Positions 17,207 to 27,000 of a DNA stretch of 64,000 nucleotides are shown here, one piece after another; position 1 is the first letter of the stretch, and each line of letters opens with the position of its first letter. This DNA comes from Paenarthrobacter aurescens TC1 (GTDB lineage: Bacteria; Actinomycetota; Actinomycetes; Actinomycetales; Micrococcaceae). Below the pieces are notes generated by a model that did no database searches, was not told where the DNA came from, and worked only from the letters and a program-made list of their open reading frames with translations. The stretch spans positions 2,976,001 through 3,040,000 of the forward strand of contig CP000474.1 in assembly GCA_000014925.1 (NCBI GenBank). The letters run 5' to 3'. Position numbers and translations under genes: made by a program.

Positions 17207-18610
17207 CTACAACACGAGCGACAGAAGCATCACAAAGCCGAAGCCCACCACGGAGATCAGCGTCTCCATCACGGACCAAGTTTTGAATGTCTGCCCAACG
17301 GTCAGCCCGAACAGTTCTTTGACCAGCCAGAATCCCGCGTCGTTGACGTGGGACAGGAACAGGGAGCCTGCGCCGATGGCCAAGGCCAGCAAGGCTGCGT
17401 GCGTCGGGCTCAGGCTGCTGGCAAGCGGTGCCACAATGCCCGCCGCCGTCACTGTCGCCACCGTTGCTGAGCCTGTGGCCAGGCGCAGGGCCACTGCCAC
17501 GATGAAGCCGAGCACCAGGACGGACATGTTGGCGCCTTCGGCCCATTTCTTGACGGCATCGCCTACACCGGCACCGATCAGGGTCTGCTTGAATCCGCCA
17601 CCGGCGCCCACAATGAGGAGGATAGCTGCAATGGGCCCCAGGCTTTCACCCAATTTGGCTGTGATCCTGCTGCCCGTGAAGCCTACGGCGTATCCGAACG
17701 TCACGATCGCCAGCAGGACCGCCAGCGTCATGGCCACCAGGGGCTGGCCCACGAAGTCGAAGAAGATTCTGATTGCCGGCGCCGTTTCAGGGTTGGGCCA
17801 GATGATGCCGCCCAAGGCCTTCAACAGCATCAGCACCACGGGGAAGATGATGGTCAGCAGGGTCACCAGGAACGACGGCTGGCGCTTGACTTCGCTCAGG
17901 TCCGCTGCGTGCTGGGTGTCGATGCCTCCCGCTACGGCCGGGGCATCGACCGGTACCCACCGGGCAGCCAACCGCGAGAAGAGGGGGCCACAGATGATGA
18001 CAGTGGGGATCGCCACGAGGATGCCCAAGCCGAGCGTCGTTCCCAGCTCCGCTTTGACTGCGCTGATCGCAATCAGTGGACCCGGGTGGGGCGGCACCAG
18101 TCCGTGAAGCACGGACAGACCGGCCAACGCCGGGATCGCGATGCGCATCAGCTTCATCTTGGACCGCTGAGTAACCAGGACGATCACGGGAAGCAGAAGC
18201 ACGAGCCCGATTTCGAAGAACATGGGCAAGCCGATGATGACAGCCACGAGCGTGATCATCCACACCAGTTTGTTGCCGCTGGCTTTGGCCAACAAGGTGT
18301 CCACCACGCGGTTTGCGCCACCGGAATCAGCCAGCAGCTTTCCGAGCATAGCTCCGAGGGCAATAAGCAGGCCTACTTCCTTGAGGACACCCCCAACGCC
18401 GTCCTCGAAGTTGGTGATGACCTTGCCCAGCTCCACGCCGGACGCCAGTCCCACAAAGGCCGAGCCCAGGACCAGCGCCAGGAACGGGTGGAGCTTCAGC
18501 TTTGCGATCAGCACCACGATCAGTGCAATGCCCAGCGCGGCCACCACGAGGAGTTGGGTGTCGTGGGCTGTCCATTCCAGTACCTGCGTCGCTGTTTCCA
18601 GGACCTTCAC
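17207..18610 (-). CDS. gntP: gluconate permease, GntP family
   Basis: 467 residues, about 12-14 hydrophobic segments, gluconate:H+ symporter family. Signature segments include GLVPPHPGPLIAI, LPMFFEIGLVLLLPV and the C-terminal SHVNDAGFWLVKELFGLTVGQTFKTWS. The GTG start overlaps the gluconokinase stop by 4 nt (GTGA), so uptake and phosphorylation are coupled. Imports gluconate for the pentose phosphate pathway. Confidence 0.94.
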   Translation of the reverse strand: MKVLETATQVLEWTAHDTQLLVVAALGIALIVVLIAKLKLHPFLALVLGSAFVGLASGVELGKVITNFEDGVGGVLKEVGLLIALGAMLGKLLADSGGANRVVDTLLAKASGNKLVWMITLVAVIIGLPMFFEIGLVLLLPVIVLVTQRSKMKLMRIAIPALAGLSVLHGLVPPHPGPLIAISAVKAELGTTLGLGILVAIPTVIICGPLFSRLAARWVPVDAPAVAGGIDTQHAADLSEVKRQPSFLVTLLTIIFPVVLMLLKALGGIIWPNPETAPAIRIFFDFVGQPLVAMTLAVLLAIVTFGYAVGFTGSRITAKLGESLGPIAAILLIVGAGGGFKQTLIGAGVGDAVKKWAEGANMSVLVLGFIVAVALRLATGSATVATVTAAGIVAPLASSLSPTHAALLALAIGAGSLFLSHVNDAGFWLVKELFGLTVGQTFKTWSVMETLISVVGFGFVMLLSLVL

Positions 18611-19152
18611 GAGGCGGTCGCTTCGGTACCGGCACCTACAGGCCGGAGACCGAGCCGTTCAATGACTTCGTCGGCTTCCTCTGCCGGCGACGCGGAAACG
18701 CACAAGGAGATGTAGTTCTCGTCCTGGGTCGGTTCCTCAAGGGCGTCGAACTGCGACTCCAAGAGCGACGGCGGCATGAAGTGGCCGTGCCTGGAGGCAA
18801 GGCGATCCGAGATCTTGTCCTTGCTCCCCTGCAGGAAAACGAACACAACGCCTTCGCCCCGGAGGACGTCCCGATATTTCTTTTTCAGTGCCGAACAGGT
18901 GATGATCGCCGGGGTTCCGGCATCCACGTGCTCCCGGATCCAATCCGAGATGATGCCCAGCCAAGGCCAGCGGTCCTCATCGCTGAGGGCCTGTCCCGAG
19001 TGCATCTTTGCAACGTTCGCTTCGGGATGGAGATCATCGCCTTCGGCAAGGTCCCACCCGAGTTTCCCTGCCAGTACGCCGGCTACGGTCGATTTGCCCG
19101 AACCGGAGACTCCCATAATCACCAGTACAGGTTGCTGCGCAGTCTTCGCCAT
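18607..19152 (-). CDS. gntK: gluconokinase
   Basis: 181 residues; phosphorylates gluconate to 6-phosphogluconate. P-loop GVSGSGKST near the N-terminus, the EGDDLHP segment and CSALKKKYRDVLR match the thermoresistant GntK family. The ATG at 19152 (AGGAAGG upstream) is preferred over the adjoining TTG at 19155. First gene of the gntK-gntP operon. Confidence 0.94.
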   Translation of the reverse strand: MAKTAQQPVLVIMGVSGSGKSTVAGVLAGKLGWDLAEGDDLHPEANVAKMHSGQALSDEDRWPWLGIISDWIREHVDAGTPAIITCSALKKKYRDVLRGEGVVFVFLQGSKDKISDRLASRHGHFMPPSLLESQFDALEEPTQDENYISLCVSASPAEEADEVIERLGLRPVGAGTEATAS

Positions 19153-19176
19153 CAAAGTCTGCCTTCCTCGAATAAA

Positions 19177-19191
19177 TATGATTTAACCGAG
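19177..19191. promoter_or_regulatory. possible GntR-type operator before gntK
   Basis: TATGATTTAACCGAG lies 25 nt upstream of gntK. It matches 10 of 15 positions of the gluconate-repressor site I recall from Corynebacterium glutamicum (TATGATAGTACCAAT). It is in an AT-rich promoter segment. No gntR gene is adjacent. Confidence 0.35.
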
Positions 19192-19226
19192 ATCAAGCAT
19201 ATGACACGGGTTACACCACGGCAATG

Positions 19227-20006
19227 TCAGAAGCCGGCGATGGTGCTGGAACCGTTGACGGACACCACATGGAAGGCTTCCGCGCTGGTCCCGGCAGGCA
19301 GGCCGGCACGCTCCCCGTTGGCCAACATCATGCTCCGGACTACCCGCTCCATACCGTCAATATCCGGGTGTTGGCTGGCATGGACACGGATCGCATCGAG
19401 CTTTGCGTCCACCTGCTCCGAGACATCAACAAAGTGGTTCTCCCGGGCCTCCGGGCTGGAGATAAACCACAACCACGGCAGCTTGTAGGCAGCCAGCCCG
19501 GCCTCAGCCAGCTCCGGGTAGGCAAAGGGGTTCTCCACGGCCGGATAGACCGCCCGAGTCACGGCTTCGCCGGCTGCGAGGTGGTCAGGGTGGCTCTTCT
19601 GGAGGCGGTCCCAGTTCCTTTCCGGGTGCATGGTCAGCACAATGTCAGGGCGTATTTCGCGGATCAGCTTCACCACCTGCTTGATGACGCCATGTGTCGG
19701 CTCAAGGTATCCATCATGCTCATGCAGGTAATGGATGTCCTTGACCCCCACCAAGGCAGCCGCTCGTTGTTGCTCCTCAGCGCGGAGTTCGGTGATCCGT
19801 TCCCTGCCCACCGGATCGAAGCCGCCGGCATCGCCGTCGGTCATGATGCAATAGCTGACCTCCACGCCGGCCGCCGTCCAGGCCGCGATGGTCCCGGCGG
19901 CGCCAAAGTCGATGTCGTCAGGATGGGCGGTAAAACAAAGCACCCGCTCCACGCGCTCCATGGAGGCGTCAAACGGGCTCTTCGCTGACGTTATGTCAGT
20001 AGGCAA
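19227..20006 (-). CDS. PIG-L/LmbE family N-acetylglucosaminyl deacetylase-like protein
   Basis: 259 residues. The zinc-binding AHPDDIDFG near residue 27 and the later HPDH segment (KSHPDHLAAG) mark the PIG-L/LmbE fold, which removes acetyl groups from GlcNAc-containing substrates. MshB and Mca of the mycothiol pathway belong here, but the exact substrate cannot be read. It follows etfA by 5 nt on the same strand, suggesting one transcript. The TTG start has no visible ribosome site; ATG at 19961 is an alternative. Confidence 0.85.
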   Translation of the reverse strand: MPTDITSAKSPFDASMERVERVLCFTAHPDDIDFGAAGTIAAWTAAGVEVSYCIMTDGDAGGFDPVGRERITELRAEEQQRAAALVGVKDIHYLHEHDGYLEPTHGVIKQVVKLIREIRPDIVLTMHPERNWDRLQKSHPDHLAAGEAVTRAVYPAVENPFAYPELAEAGLAAYKLPWLWFISSPEARENHFVDVSEQVDAKLDAIRVHASQHPDIDGMERVVRSMMLANGERAGLPAGTSAEAFHVVSVNGSSTIAGF

Positions 20007-20011
20007 AGGGA

Positions 20012-20965
20012 TCAGCCTTTCCGCTTCTTGATCTCCGCAGTGGCCTGCGGCAGAACCTTGAAGAGGTCACCGATGATGCCGTAGTCGGCAATCTCGAACA
20101 CCGGCGATTCCGCGTCCTTGTTGATGGCGACAATGACCTTGGAAGTCTGCATCCCGGCCTTCTGCTGGATAGCTCCGGAGATGCCGGCAGAAATGTACAG
20201 CTGCGGTGAAACCGTGACGCCGGTTTGGCCAACCTGTGCATCGTGGCCAATCCAGCCTGCGTCGGTGGCAGCGCGGGAAGCGCCAACTGCCGCGCCCAGG
20301 GCGTCGGCAAGCTCTTCGAGGGGGCCGAAGTCACCGTCAACGCCACGGCCGCCGGCGACGACGATCCTTGCTTCGCTGAGGTCCGGCCGGCCGCTGGCGG
20401 GCTTCTCGGTCCGCGACGCAATGCGAGCAGAGTTTGCCAAGCCGTCAGCAGGAACTTCAACTTTTGCAGTGGCCGGTGCAGTCGCGTCACCGCTCGGCGC
20501 GGGTTCTACGTTGTTGGCCTTGACCGAAAGAACCGTCACCGGAGTGGTGGCCTTCGCGGTGGTGTTGTACGAGCCCGCCAGGACCGACTTGTGCGCGGTA
20601 CCGTCAGCCTCAACGCCAACGACGTCCGTAATAACGCCGGCGTTGAGCTTGATGCCAAGCCTGCCCGCGATTTCCTTGCCCTCAGGCGAGTTGTCCACGA
20701 GGACCGCGGTAGCGCCGGATGCTGCTACAGCAGCGGCCAGGTAGGCGGCCTTCGGCCCCACCAAGTAGTTGTCGAGATCGTCCACCGACGGCTGGTAAAC
20801 CGTGGTGGCACCGTAGGCACCCAAGGTAGCGGCGACGTCGTCGTTCAGCTCCCCGGTGAACGCGACGGCGGTCTCCCCCAGTGAGCGGGCGATGGTCAGG
20901 AGCTCCAGGCTGCTCTTCTTGAGAGCTGCTCCCGGGTTGTCAATGAAAACAAGTGCGTTTGCCAT
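20012..20965 (-). CDS. etfA: electron transfer flavoprotein alpha subunit
   Basis: 317 residues from ATG 20965 (AAGGGGA upstream; a longer frame to 21100 overlaps etfB). The C-terminal FAD domain is clear: [55 protein letters not shown]. With EtfB it carries electrons from acyl-CoA and other flavin dehydrogenases to the quinone pool. Downstream of etfB, upstream of the PIG-L gene. Confidence 0.95.
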   Translation of the reverse strand: MANALVFIDNPGAALKKSSLELLTIARSLGETAVAFTGELNDDVAATLGAYGATTVYQPSVDDLDNYLVGPKAAYLAAAVAASGATAVLVDNSPEGKEIAGRLGIKLNAGVITDVVGVEADGTAHKSVLAGSYNTTAKATTPVTVLSVKANNVEPAPSGDATAPATAKVEVPADGLANSARIASRTEKPASGRPDLSEARIVVAGGRGVDGDFGPLEELADALGAAVGASRAATDAGWIGHDAQVGQTGVTVSPQLYISAGISGAIQQKAGMQTSKVIVAINKDAESPVFEIADYGIIGDLFKVLPQATAEIKKRKG

Positions 20966-20979
20966 GGTTGCAGTCCCCT

Positions 20980-21783
20980 TTAGAGCAGCTTCTGTGCGGC
21001 GAGGAAGTCGACCAGCTTGATGCCGGCGTCGCCGTCGTCGGTGATGATGGTCCCTGCCGTCCGCGGTGGGCGGGCCTCTGCGGACTCCACCACCGTCCAC
21101 GAACCGGCCAAGCCCACCTGCGAAGCGTCCACACCGATGTCGGCCAGCGACAGGGAGGCGATCTTCTTCTTCTTGGCAGCCAGGATGCCCTTGAAGTTGG
21201 GGTAACGCGGTTCGTTGATCTGGTCGGTGACCGAGACAACTGCTGGAAGCTGCGCTTCAACCGTTTCAGAGAAGGCGCCAGCGTCACGTCGTGCGCTGAC
21301 CTGACCACCCGTCACCTCAAGGCTGGAGGCAAAAGTGACCTGCGGGAACGACAACCGCTCGGCGAGCTGCGCCGGGATCAGCGAGGTCTCGCCGTCCGTG
21401 GAAGCCATGCCCGTCAGGACCAGGTCCACCGGGCGGCCGTCGGCCGAGATGTGGCGAATAGCGGCGGCAAGCGCCAGCGAAGTAGCAGCCGCATCCGAAC
21501 CAGCCAAAGCGTCATCGCTGAGGTGGACACCGGAATACGCGCCGATCTGTAGGGACTTCTTCACAGCATTGACCGCACCGGACGGGCCCATGCTCAACGC
21601 AATGACCTCGTTCCCGGCCTTCGGTCCGCCGCGTTCCTCCGCCAATTGGAGCGCTGCCTCGAGGGCGTACTCGTCCAGTTCGGACAAAATGCTCTCGTCA
21701 CGGTCGGTTGTGTTGCCAGGTCCGGTGATGTGCCGGTCGAACTGGGCGTCCGGGACGTGCTTGACCAGAACGACAATCTTCAA
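20980..21783 (-). CDS. etfB: electron transfer flavoprotein beta subunit
   Basis: 267 residues starting LKIVVLVKHVPDAQ from TTG 21783, preceded by GGAAGAG; a GTG 12 nt further up (21795) is the alternative. Family segments: LNEYALEAALQL-like ELDEYALEAALQL, DLVLTGMASTDGET (AMP/FAD contact) and VSVTDQINEPRYPNFKGILAAKKK. Partner etfA follows after 14 nt. Confidence 0.94.
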   Translation of the reverse strand: MKIVVLVKHVPDAQFDRHITGPGNTTDRDESILSELDEYALEAALQLAEERGGPKAGNEVIALSMGPSGAVNAVKKSLQIGAYSGVHLSDDALAGSDAAATSLALAAAIRHISADGRPVDLVLTGMASTDGETSLIPAQLAERLSFPQVTFASSLEVTGGQVSARRDAGAFSETVEAQLPAVVSVTDQINEPRYPNFKGILAAKKKKIASLSLADIGVDASQVGLAGSWTVVESAEARPPRTAGTIITDDGDAGIKLVDFLAAQKLL

Positions 21784-22040
21784 TGTCTCTTCCACTGTCT
21801 TCGAAGCAGCCTTCCATGCTTGTGGACGGCCAACCGCAACAGCGTGGCCGTGAATTGCCCAGCGCGTGGGCTCGTCCTAGCTAAGCATATTGCCCGCAGA
21901 AAACCACTCCCAGCGTTAAGCCCTGTTTCAGCTACGCGCGATGCTTACGCTGACCCCTGGCCGTGCCGGTACGTCAAAACGGCGAACGACACCCGCAAGG
22001 TGCCGTCCGCCGTCGAACGCTGTTCTCCCGTCTGGGCAGC

Positions 22041-23639
22041 CTACTGTTGGGCGGCGTCGAGCGTGACCTCAACCTCTTGCGTCTGGCCATCGCGCTGAAT
22101 GGTGACCTTGACCTTGGCGCCGGCCGGCTGTTCCCGGACCGCCGCAGTCAGTTGGTTGGGATCGCTCACGGCGTAGTCTCCGAACTTGGTCACGACGTCG
22201 CCAACCTTGAGTCCCGCATTGGCAGCAGCCGAACCCGACGTCACGGAAGCAACCTCGGCACCCACGGAGAAACCTGAATCGCTGCCCGTGGACGACTTCG
22301 AACGAACAGAGACACCGAATTGCCCATGGCTGGCCTTGCCGGTCTCGATGATCTCCTGCGCAACGCGCTTGGCGTGGTTGATCGGGACACTGAAGCCGAC
22401 GCCGATGTTCCCGGCCGAAGAATCGGACGTTCCGCTGCCCGCCGAGGCGATCGCAACGTTAACACCGATGACCTCGCCCTTGCTGTTCACCAATGCACCG
22501 CCGGAGTTGCCGGGATTGATCGCTGCATCGGTCTGGATCACGTTAATGGCGATGGAACCCTCATTGGCAGTCCGCTGGCTCTGGCCACCGTTCGGCGGTG
22601 CGAACTGGAAGCCCTCATCATCGCCCTGGCTCTCATCCGGAGTCCCCTCCGGCACAGCCGACGACGCAACACTAATGGTGCGGTTGAGCGTGGACACGAT
22701 GCCGTCCGTCACCGTGCCGGTGAGACCCAGCGGCGAACCGATCGCGACGGCGGTGTCCCCCACGTTGATCTTGGACGAGTCGCCGAGGGTTGCCGGAACC
22801 AGGCCCGACGCGTCGCTCACCTTGATGACGGCAAGGTCTGACAAAGGGTCCGTGCCGACCACAGTGGCTTTGAGGACCTTACCGTCGTTCGTGCGGACCT
22901 CGATGGCGGCATTGGCCGTGGCACCGTCGAGGGTGACCACGTGAGTGTTGGTGAGGATGTGGCCCTGATCGTCCAGGATGATGCCGGACCCGGTTCCGCC
23001 TTCACTGCCACTCGTTGCCTTGATAGTCACCACACTGGGCGAGGCCTTGGCTGCCGCTGCGGTGATGACGTTGACGTCGTCCTTGTTGTTCACAATCACC
23101 GTGCTCGACTGTCCGCCTGTGGAGGCGGCAGGTGCCGGGTTATCCCATAGTGCGTTACTGCCGGCCACTACGCCGCCACCGATCAGGCCCGCCGCGAGCA
23201 TGCTGGCCACCAGGGTACCGACGCCGAACGCCGGCTTACGCTTGGTTGCTACCGCTGAAGAGTGCCCGGGGGTGTGCTGCATTCCGGGGCCGTTGTGACC
23301 TTGTGCGGTGTGGAATCCTTGTGCGTTGTGGAACTGGGAACCAGCACTGCCGTTGGCTCCCGGGTTTGAGCCGCCATAGAACGGCTGGTGCTGCGGGTAG
23401 CTCGGGCGGTGACCTGAATCCTGCTGCTGCGGAGCGCCGTAGTACTGCGGCTGCTGCGGGGCTGCTGGCTGCTGGAAAGCCGGCAAAGGAGTGGTGTTGT
23501 CCGTCCCGGCTCCTTGCCCGGAACTCCAGGCAGGCTGCTGCTGGGTGGCGGAGGCGTCGTTCTGCTCCCCCGTCGTATCCCGCGGCTCTGACGGCTCGCG
23601 GTTCTCTGGTGCGGTGCCCTGCGCTGGGTTCTCCGTCAT
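22041..23639 (-). CDS. HtrA/DegP-type membrane serine protease with PDZ domain
   Basis: 532 residues. A Gln/Pro/Gly-rich cytoplasmic tail (1-135, probably disordered) precedes one TM helix (137-160), a trypsin-like protease domain with catalytic His233 (NTHVV), Asp268 (SDLAVI) and Ser379 (NPGNSGG), and a C-terminal PDZ domain (about 430-532). It degrades or chaperones misfolded exported proteins, as in mycobacterial HtrA/PepD. ATG at 23639 has AAGGAA 7 nt upstream. Divergent from the TPM gene. Confidence 0.94.
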   Translation of the reverse strand: MTENPAQGTAPENREPSEPRDTTGEQNDASATQQQPAWSSGQGAGTDNTTPLPAFQQPAAPQQPQYYGAPQQQDSGHRPSYPQHQPFYGGSNPGANGSAGSQFHNAQGFHTAQGHNGPGMQHTPGHSSAVATKRKPAFGVGTLVASMLAAGLIGGGVVAGSNALWDNPAPAASTGGQSSTVIVNNKDDVNVITAAAAKASPSVVTIKATSGSEGGTGSGIILDDQGHILTNTHVVTLDGATANAAIEVRTNDGKVLKATVVGTDPLSDLAVIKVSDASGLVPATLGDSSKINVGDTAVAIGSPLGLTGTVTDGIVSTLNRTISVASSAVPEGTPDESQGDDEGFQFAPPNGGQSQRTANEGSIAINVIQTDAAINPGNSGGALVNSKGEVIGVNVAIASAGSGTSDSSAGNIGVGFSVPINHAKRVAQEIIETGKASHGQFGVSVRSKSSTGSDSGFSVGAEVASVTSGSAAANAGLKVGDVVTKFGDYAVSDPNQLTAAVREQPAGAKVKVTIQRDGQTQEVEVTLDAAQQ

Positions 23640-23819
23640 GGGTGTTCCTTTCATCCTCGTCTCCAACAACTATGTACCCACTAACTGGAACAAAAGCGGA
23701 CGTTCGCTGGGAGCTTCCTGAAAGGGGTTGGCAACGTTCGTCCGGCCCTTCAATTTCTCCCTCAACGCCTCAACAATCCAGCTCTCTCCTATATTTCGCT
23801 GGTGGCATATTCACCCCTG

Positions 23820-23848
23820 TGGACGGGCCATGGGGTGCACCATAGAAT
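23820..23848 (+). promoter_or_regulatory. candidate promoter of the TPM-pspA transcript; 23640-23960 is otherwise non-coding
   Basis: TGGACG (23820-23825), 17-base spacer, TAGAAT (23843-23848). It is the best sigma-70-like match in the 321-bp divergent region between the HtrA gene and the TPM gene and implies a leader of about 105 nt. I see no RNA gene or other feature in the rest of the gap. Confidence 0.45.
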
Positions 23849-23960
23849 CAAGAGGAATTGCCACAGCGACCTGCGGCTTTACACCATGCGTGGGGGCGCT
23901 GAGCATTCTGTGACGATTGGTACACCTTGTTCCAGTCGCAGACGTGCTGAAGGGTTGCAC

Positions 23961-26018
23961 ATGCGGTCAATAGTTAAACGCGTACTCGCCGTGATTGGCC
24001 TGGTTGGAATGTTGGCCCTCCCGGCCACATCCGCTTGGGCTGCCGATCCGGTGACCATTCCGTCCGGCCAGAACATCGTGGACGACGCCAACCTCCTGGG
24101 TGGCCGAAAAGGCGAAGTCCAGGAAGCCATCCAAAAGACGCTCAAGGACCACAAATACAACTTGTATGTGGTAACCGTGGACTCCTTTACCAACCCCTCC
24201 GATCCCGCCGCGTGGGCTGAGGCCGTTGCCAAGAATAGGGGCATGGGCAAGGCAGACGCGATTCTGGCGATTGCCGCTTCCGGCCAGTACACCTTTGTAC
24301 TGAATTCCGGGAGTTCCATCCGCTCCAAGCAGGCCAGCATCATGCAGAACGCTGTAACCGCTAATCTGGGTGCTGGCAAGAAGGACTTTGCCCAGGCAGC
24401 CATTGACACGGCCGCTGCCATTGGCGACGCCGCTGGCGGAGGAAGTGGGACAGTGCCCAGCGGGAACGCAGGCGTCGGCGTCCTAGTAGGCGTTGGCGTC
24501 GTAGCGGCCGGCGGTGCCGGAACGTACCTTTACCTGCGAAACCGCCGTAAGAAAGGCAATACCAAGGCTGTCAGCGCCAGCTATGGACCACAAGGCGAAC
24601 AGCTTGACCCCTTGGCTGGCCTGACCATCCCTGAACTTCGCCAGAAGAGCGGTTCGCTGTTGATCGAGGCGGATGACGCCATCAAGTCCAGCGAGCAGGA
24701 ACTCGGTTTCGCCCAGGCGCAGTATGGTGACTCCGCGATTGGCAACTTCACCAAGGCCTTGGAAGAGGCAAAGGGCCACATGACTGAGTCGTTCAAGCTG
24801 CAGCAGCAGCTCGATGACCATATTCCTGACACCGAAGAGCAGCAGCGGAGCTGGCTCGGCGAGATCATTCGCCGCTCAGAAGCCGCCCTGGCATCCTTGC
24901 GCGATCAGAAGGCTGACTTTGACTCTTTGCGCGAGCTTGAAAAGAACGCTCCCCAAGCTTTGGCGGCCGTGACCGCAGGAGCCAAGGAGGCCGATGCGAA
25001 GATCGCCAACGCAGAGAAGTCGTTGGAAGGCTTGCGGGCCAAGTACGCCGAATCCGCTTTGACTCAGGTCTCCGACAACATCCTTCAGGCCAAGGAGCGG
25101 CTAGCGTTTGTTCAGAACGCCGTCACCGCCGCCCAGGAGAAGTTGGCAACCGGCGAGAACAGCCTGGCGGCTGTGGCAGTACGTGCCGCAGAGGAAAGCC
25201 TGCACCAGACCAACGTGTTGATCGATGCCATCTCCAAGACGGCCGGCAGCCTGGACGAGGCCCGTGCATCCTTGGAAGGCGCCGTAGCGGAAACCAGCCA
25301 GGACCTGGCCCAAGCACGGGCGATGATCCAGTCCGGCGAACACCCGGAACTTGCCGGCCCCGTGGCTGGCGTCGAAGCCGCTTTGGCTCAGGTCAAGACC
25401 GAGATCCAAGGCGGAAAGATCGATCCCATCGCGACGCTTAGTCGAGTGGAGTCGGCCCACCAGGCGCTCGACCAGTCCTTGTCCGGCATCCGCGACCAGC
25501 AGGAACAGGCCCGCCGCGCCCAGGCCTCATTGCAGCAAACCATCATGGCTGCACAGGCGCAGATCAGCGCCACGTCGGATTACATCACGGCCCGCCGCGG
25601 CGGAGTGGGCACGGAGGCCCGGACGAGGCTGGCGGAGGCCCAGCGCAACCTTGATTACGCGCTCTCCATCTCGCGCAATGACCCCGTCACGGCTCTGACC
25701 TACGCCCAGCAAGCACATTCGCTTGCAGCCCAGGCGGCACAACTCGCGCAGTCTGACGTCGACCAATTCGGCTACGCCGATCAGGGCTACGGCCGAGGCG
25801 GCATGTTCGGAGGTGGAGGTGGAGGCGGCGGCCTCGGTGGCGCCATCCTCGGCGGCATCCTCATCAACTCCATCCTGAACGGCGGCGGAGGCGGCTGGGG
25901 CGGCGGCAACAATGACGGTGGCGGCGGTGGCGGGTTCTTCGGCGGTGACTCCGGCGGTGGCGGCGACTGGGGCGGCGGCGGAGGCGACTTTGGCGGCGGA
26001 GACTCCGGCAGCTTCTAG
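23961..26018 (+). CDS. TPM-domain membrane protein with helical repeats and Gly-rich tail
   Basis: 685 residues. A cleavable signal peptide (AWA cut near residue 27) precedes a TPM domain (about 30-155, formerly DUF477; DDANLLGGRKGEVQEAI start), one TM helix (171-193) and a basic stop-transfer RNRRKK. A long Ala/Glu/Gln-rich helical region (about 215-590) follows and would be cytoplasmic. The last 80 residues are almost pure Gly with Asp, Trp and Phe. ATG at 23961 has AAGGG upstream. pspA follows after 98 nt, so an envelope-stress or membrane-maintenance role is likely. Confidence 0.88.
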   Translation: MRSIVKRVLAVIGLVGMLALPATSAWAADPVTIPSGQNIVDDANLLGGRKGEVQEAIQKTLKDHKYNLYVVTVDSFTNPSDPAAWAEAVAKNRGMGKADAILAIAASGQYTFVLNSGSSIRSKQASIMQNAVTANLGAGKKDFAQAAIDTAAAIGDAAGGGSGTVPSGNAGVGVLVGVGVVAAGGAGTYLYLRNRRKKGNTKAVSASYGPQGEQLDPLAGLTIPELRQKSGSLLIEADDAIKSSEQELGFAQAQYGDSAIGNFTKALEEAKGHMTESFKLQQQLDDHIPDTEEQQRSWLGEIIRRSEAALASLRDQKADFDSLRELEKNAPQALAAVTAGAKEADAKIANAEKSLEGLRAKYAESALTQVSDNILQAKERLAFVQNAVTAAQEKLATGENSLAAVAVRAAEESLHQTNVLIDAISKTAGSLDEARASLEGAVAETSQDLAQARAMIQSGEHPELAGPVAGVEAALAQVKTEIQGGKIDPIATLSRVESAHQALDQSLSGIRDQQEQARRAQASLQQTIMAAQAQISATSDYITARRGGVGTEARTRLAEAQRNLDYALSISRNDPVTALTYAQQAHSLAAQAAQLAQSDVDQFGYADQGYGRGGMFGGGGGGGGLGGAILGGILINSILNGGGGGWGGGNNDGGGGGGFFGGDSGGGGDWGGGGGDFGGGDSGSF

Positions 26019-26116
26019 CCAGACAGACTAGGCGGGGTCCATTCCCCGCATAGAAGCGGTACAACAACTGATCACTGATTTCAGTGTCACCACTGAGCAG
26101 GACGAAAGGCAACACC

Positions 26117-26905
26117 ATGGTTAAGCAGTCCATTTTCGGTCGGATCTCGCAGCTCGCCAAGGCGAACATCAACGCCTTGCTGGACCAGGCTGAGGACCCG
26201 CAGAAGATGCTGGACCAGATGGTCCGCGACTACACAAACAACATTGCCGAGGCCGAATCAGCCGTAGCCCAAACCATCGGCAATCTCCGGATGCTGCAGG
26301 CCGACTACAACGAAGATGTCAAGAACGCCCAGGACTGGGGCAACAAAGCGTTGGCAGCGTCGCGGAAAGCCGATGAGTACCGCGCGGCCGGTGATCCTGT
26401 TGATGCCCAGAAGTTCGACAACCTTGCCAAGGTGGCCATCCAGCGCCAGATGACCGCGGAGTCCGAGGCAAAGGCAGCAGAACCGAGCATTGCTTCCCAG
26501 ACTGAGGTAGTGGACAAGCTCAAGACCGGGCTTGACCAGATGAAGAACAAGCTCAACCAGCTCACCGCCAAGCGGAACGAGCTGGTAGCACGCTCCAAGA
26601 CCGCTGCCGCGCAGTCCCAGGTGCACGACGCCCTCAAGAGCATCGACATTATGGATCCCACCAGCGAGGTTGGCCGCTTCGAAGAGAAAATCCGCCGCGA
26701 AGAGGCCAAGGTTTTGGGCCAGCAGGAACTCGCCAGCTCTAGCCTTGACGCCCAGTTCAACCAGCTCGAAGACCTCGGAGAGCAGACCGAGATTGAAGCC
26801 CGCCTTGCAGCCCTGAAATCGGGCGGATCCAAGCCCGCCATCGGCGCAGGAGCCCCGGCAACAACCGGGGCAACAGTCGACGAAGCTGACTTCGACAAGC
26901 TCTAG
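26117..26905 (+). CDS. pspA: PspA/IM30 (Vipp1) family membrane-associated protein
   Basis: 262 residues, mainly coiled coil (about 25-220) with an amphipathic N-terminal helix (SIFGRISQLAKANINALLDQAEDPQKMLDQM), typical of PspA/IM30 proteins that form ESCRT-III-like oligomers on stressed membranes. The C-terminal tail (from about 234) is Gly/Ala/Thr-rich and ends EADFDKL. Its last 29 codons and the following terminator are present again 375 bp downstream because of a tandem duplication. Probably co-transcribed with the TPM gene. Confidence 0.93.
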   Translation: MVKQSIFGRISQLAKANINALLDQAEDPQKMLDQMVRDYTNNIAEAESAVAQTIGNLRMLQADYNEDVKNAQDWGNKALAASRKADEYRAAGDPVDAQKFDNLAKVAIQRQMTAESEAKAAEPSIASQTEVVDKLKTGLDQMKNKLNQLTAKRNELVARSKTAAAQSQVHDALKSIDIMDPTSEVGRFEEKIRREEAKVLGQQELASSSLDAQFNQLEDLGEQTEIEARLAALKSGGSKPAIGAGAPATTGATVDEADFDKL

Positions 26906-26945
26906 GAACGAACCGGGCGGACAGCCCAAGCCGTGCTCGCTGAAT

Positions 26946-26984
26946 CAAAAAGGGCCGGATCCTGAAAGGGATCCGGCCCATTTT
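26946..26984. terminator. bidirectional terminator, copy 1
   Basis: An 11-bp perfect stem (GGGCCGGATCC / GGATCCGGCCC) flanked by an A-run on the left and TTTT on the right, so it can stop transcripts from both sides. It serves pspA. Confidence 0.85.
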
Positions 26985-27000
26985 CGTATGCGCTCCTCGT

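Noticed and set aside
23802..23960. N-terminal extension of the TPM protein
   Set aside because: It contains the likely promoter and would bury the signal peptide; ATG 23961 has its own ribosome site.
25800..26015. Gly-codon repeats resembling a repeat array
   Set aside because: Low-complexity GGC/GGN codons encode the Gly-rich tail of the TPM protein; no spacers or palindromic repeats, so not CRISPR.
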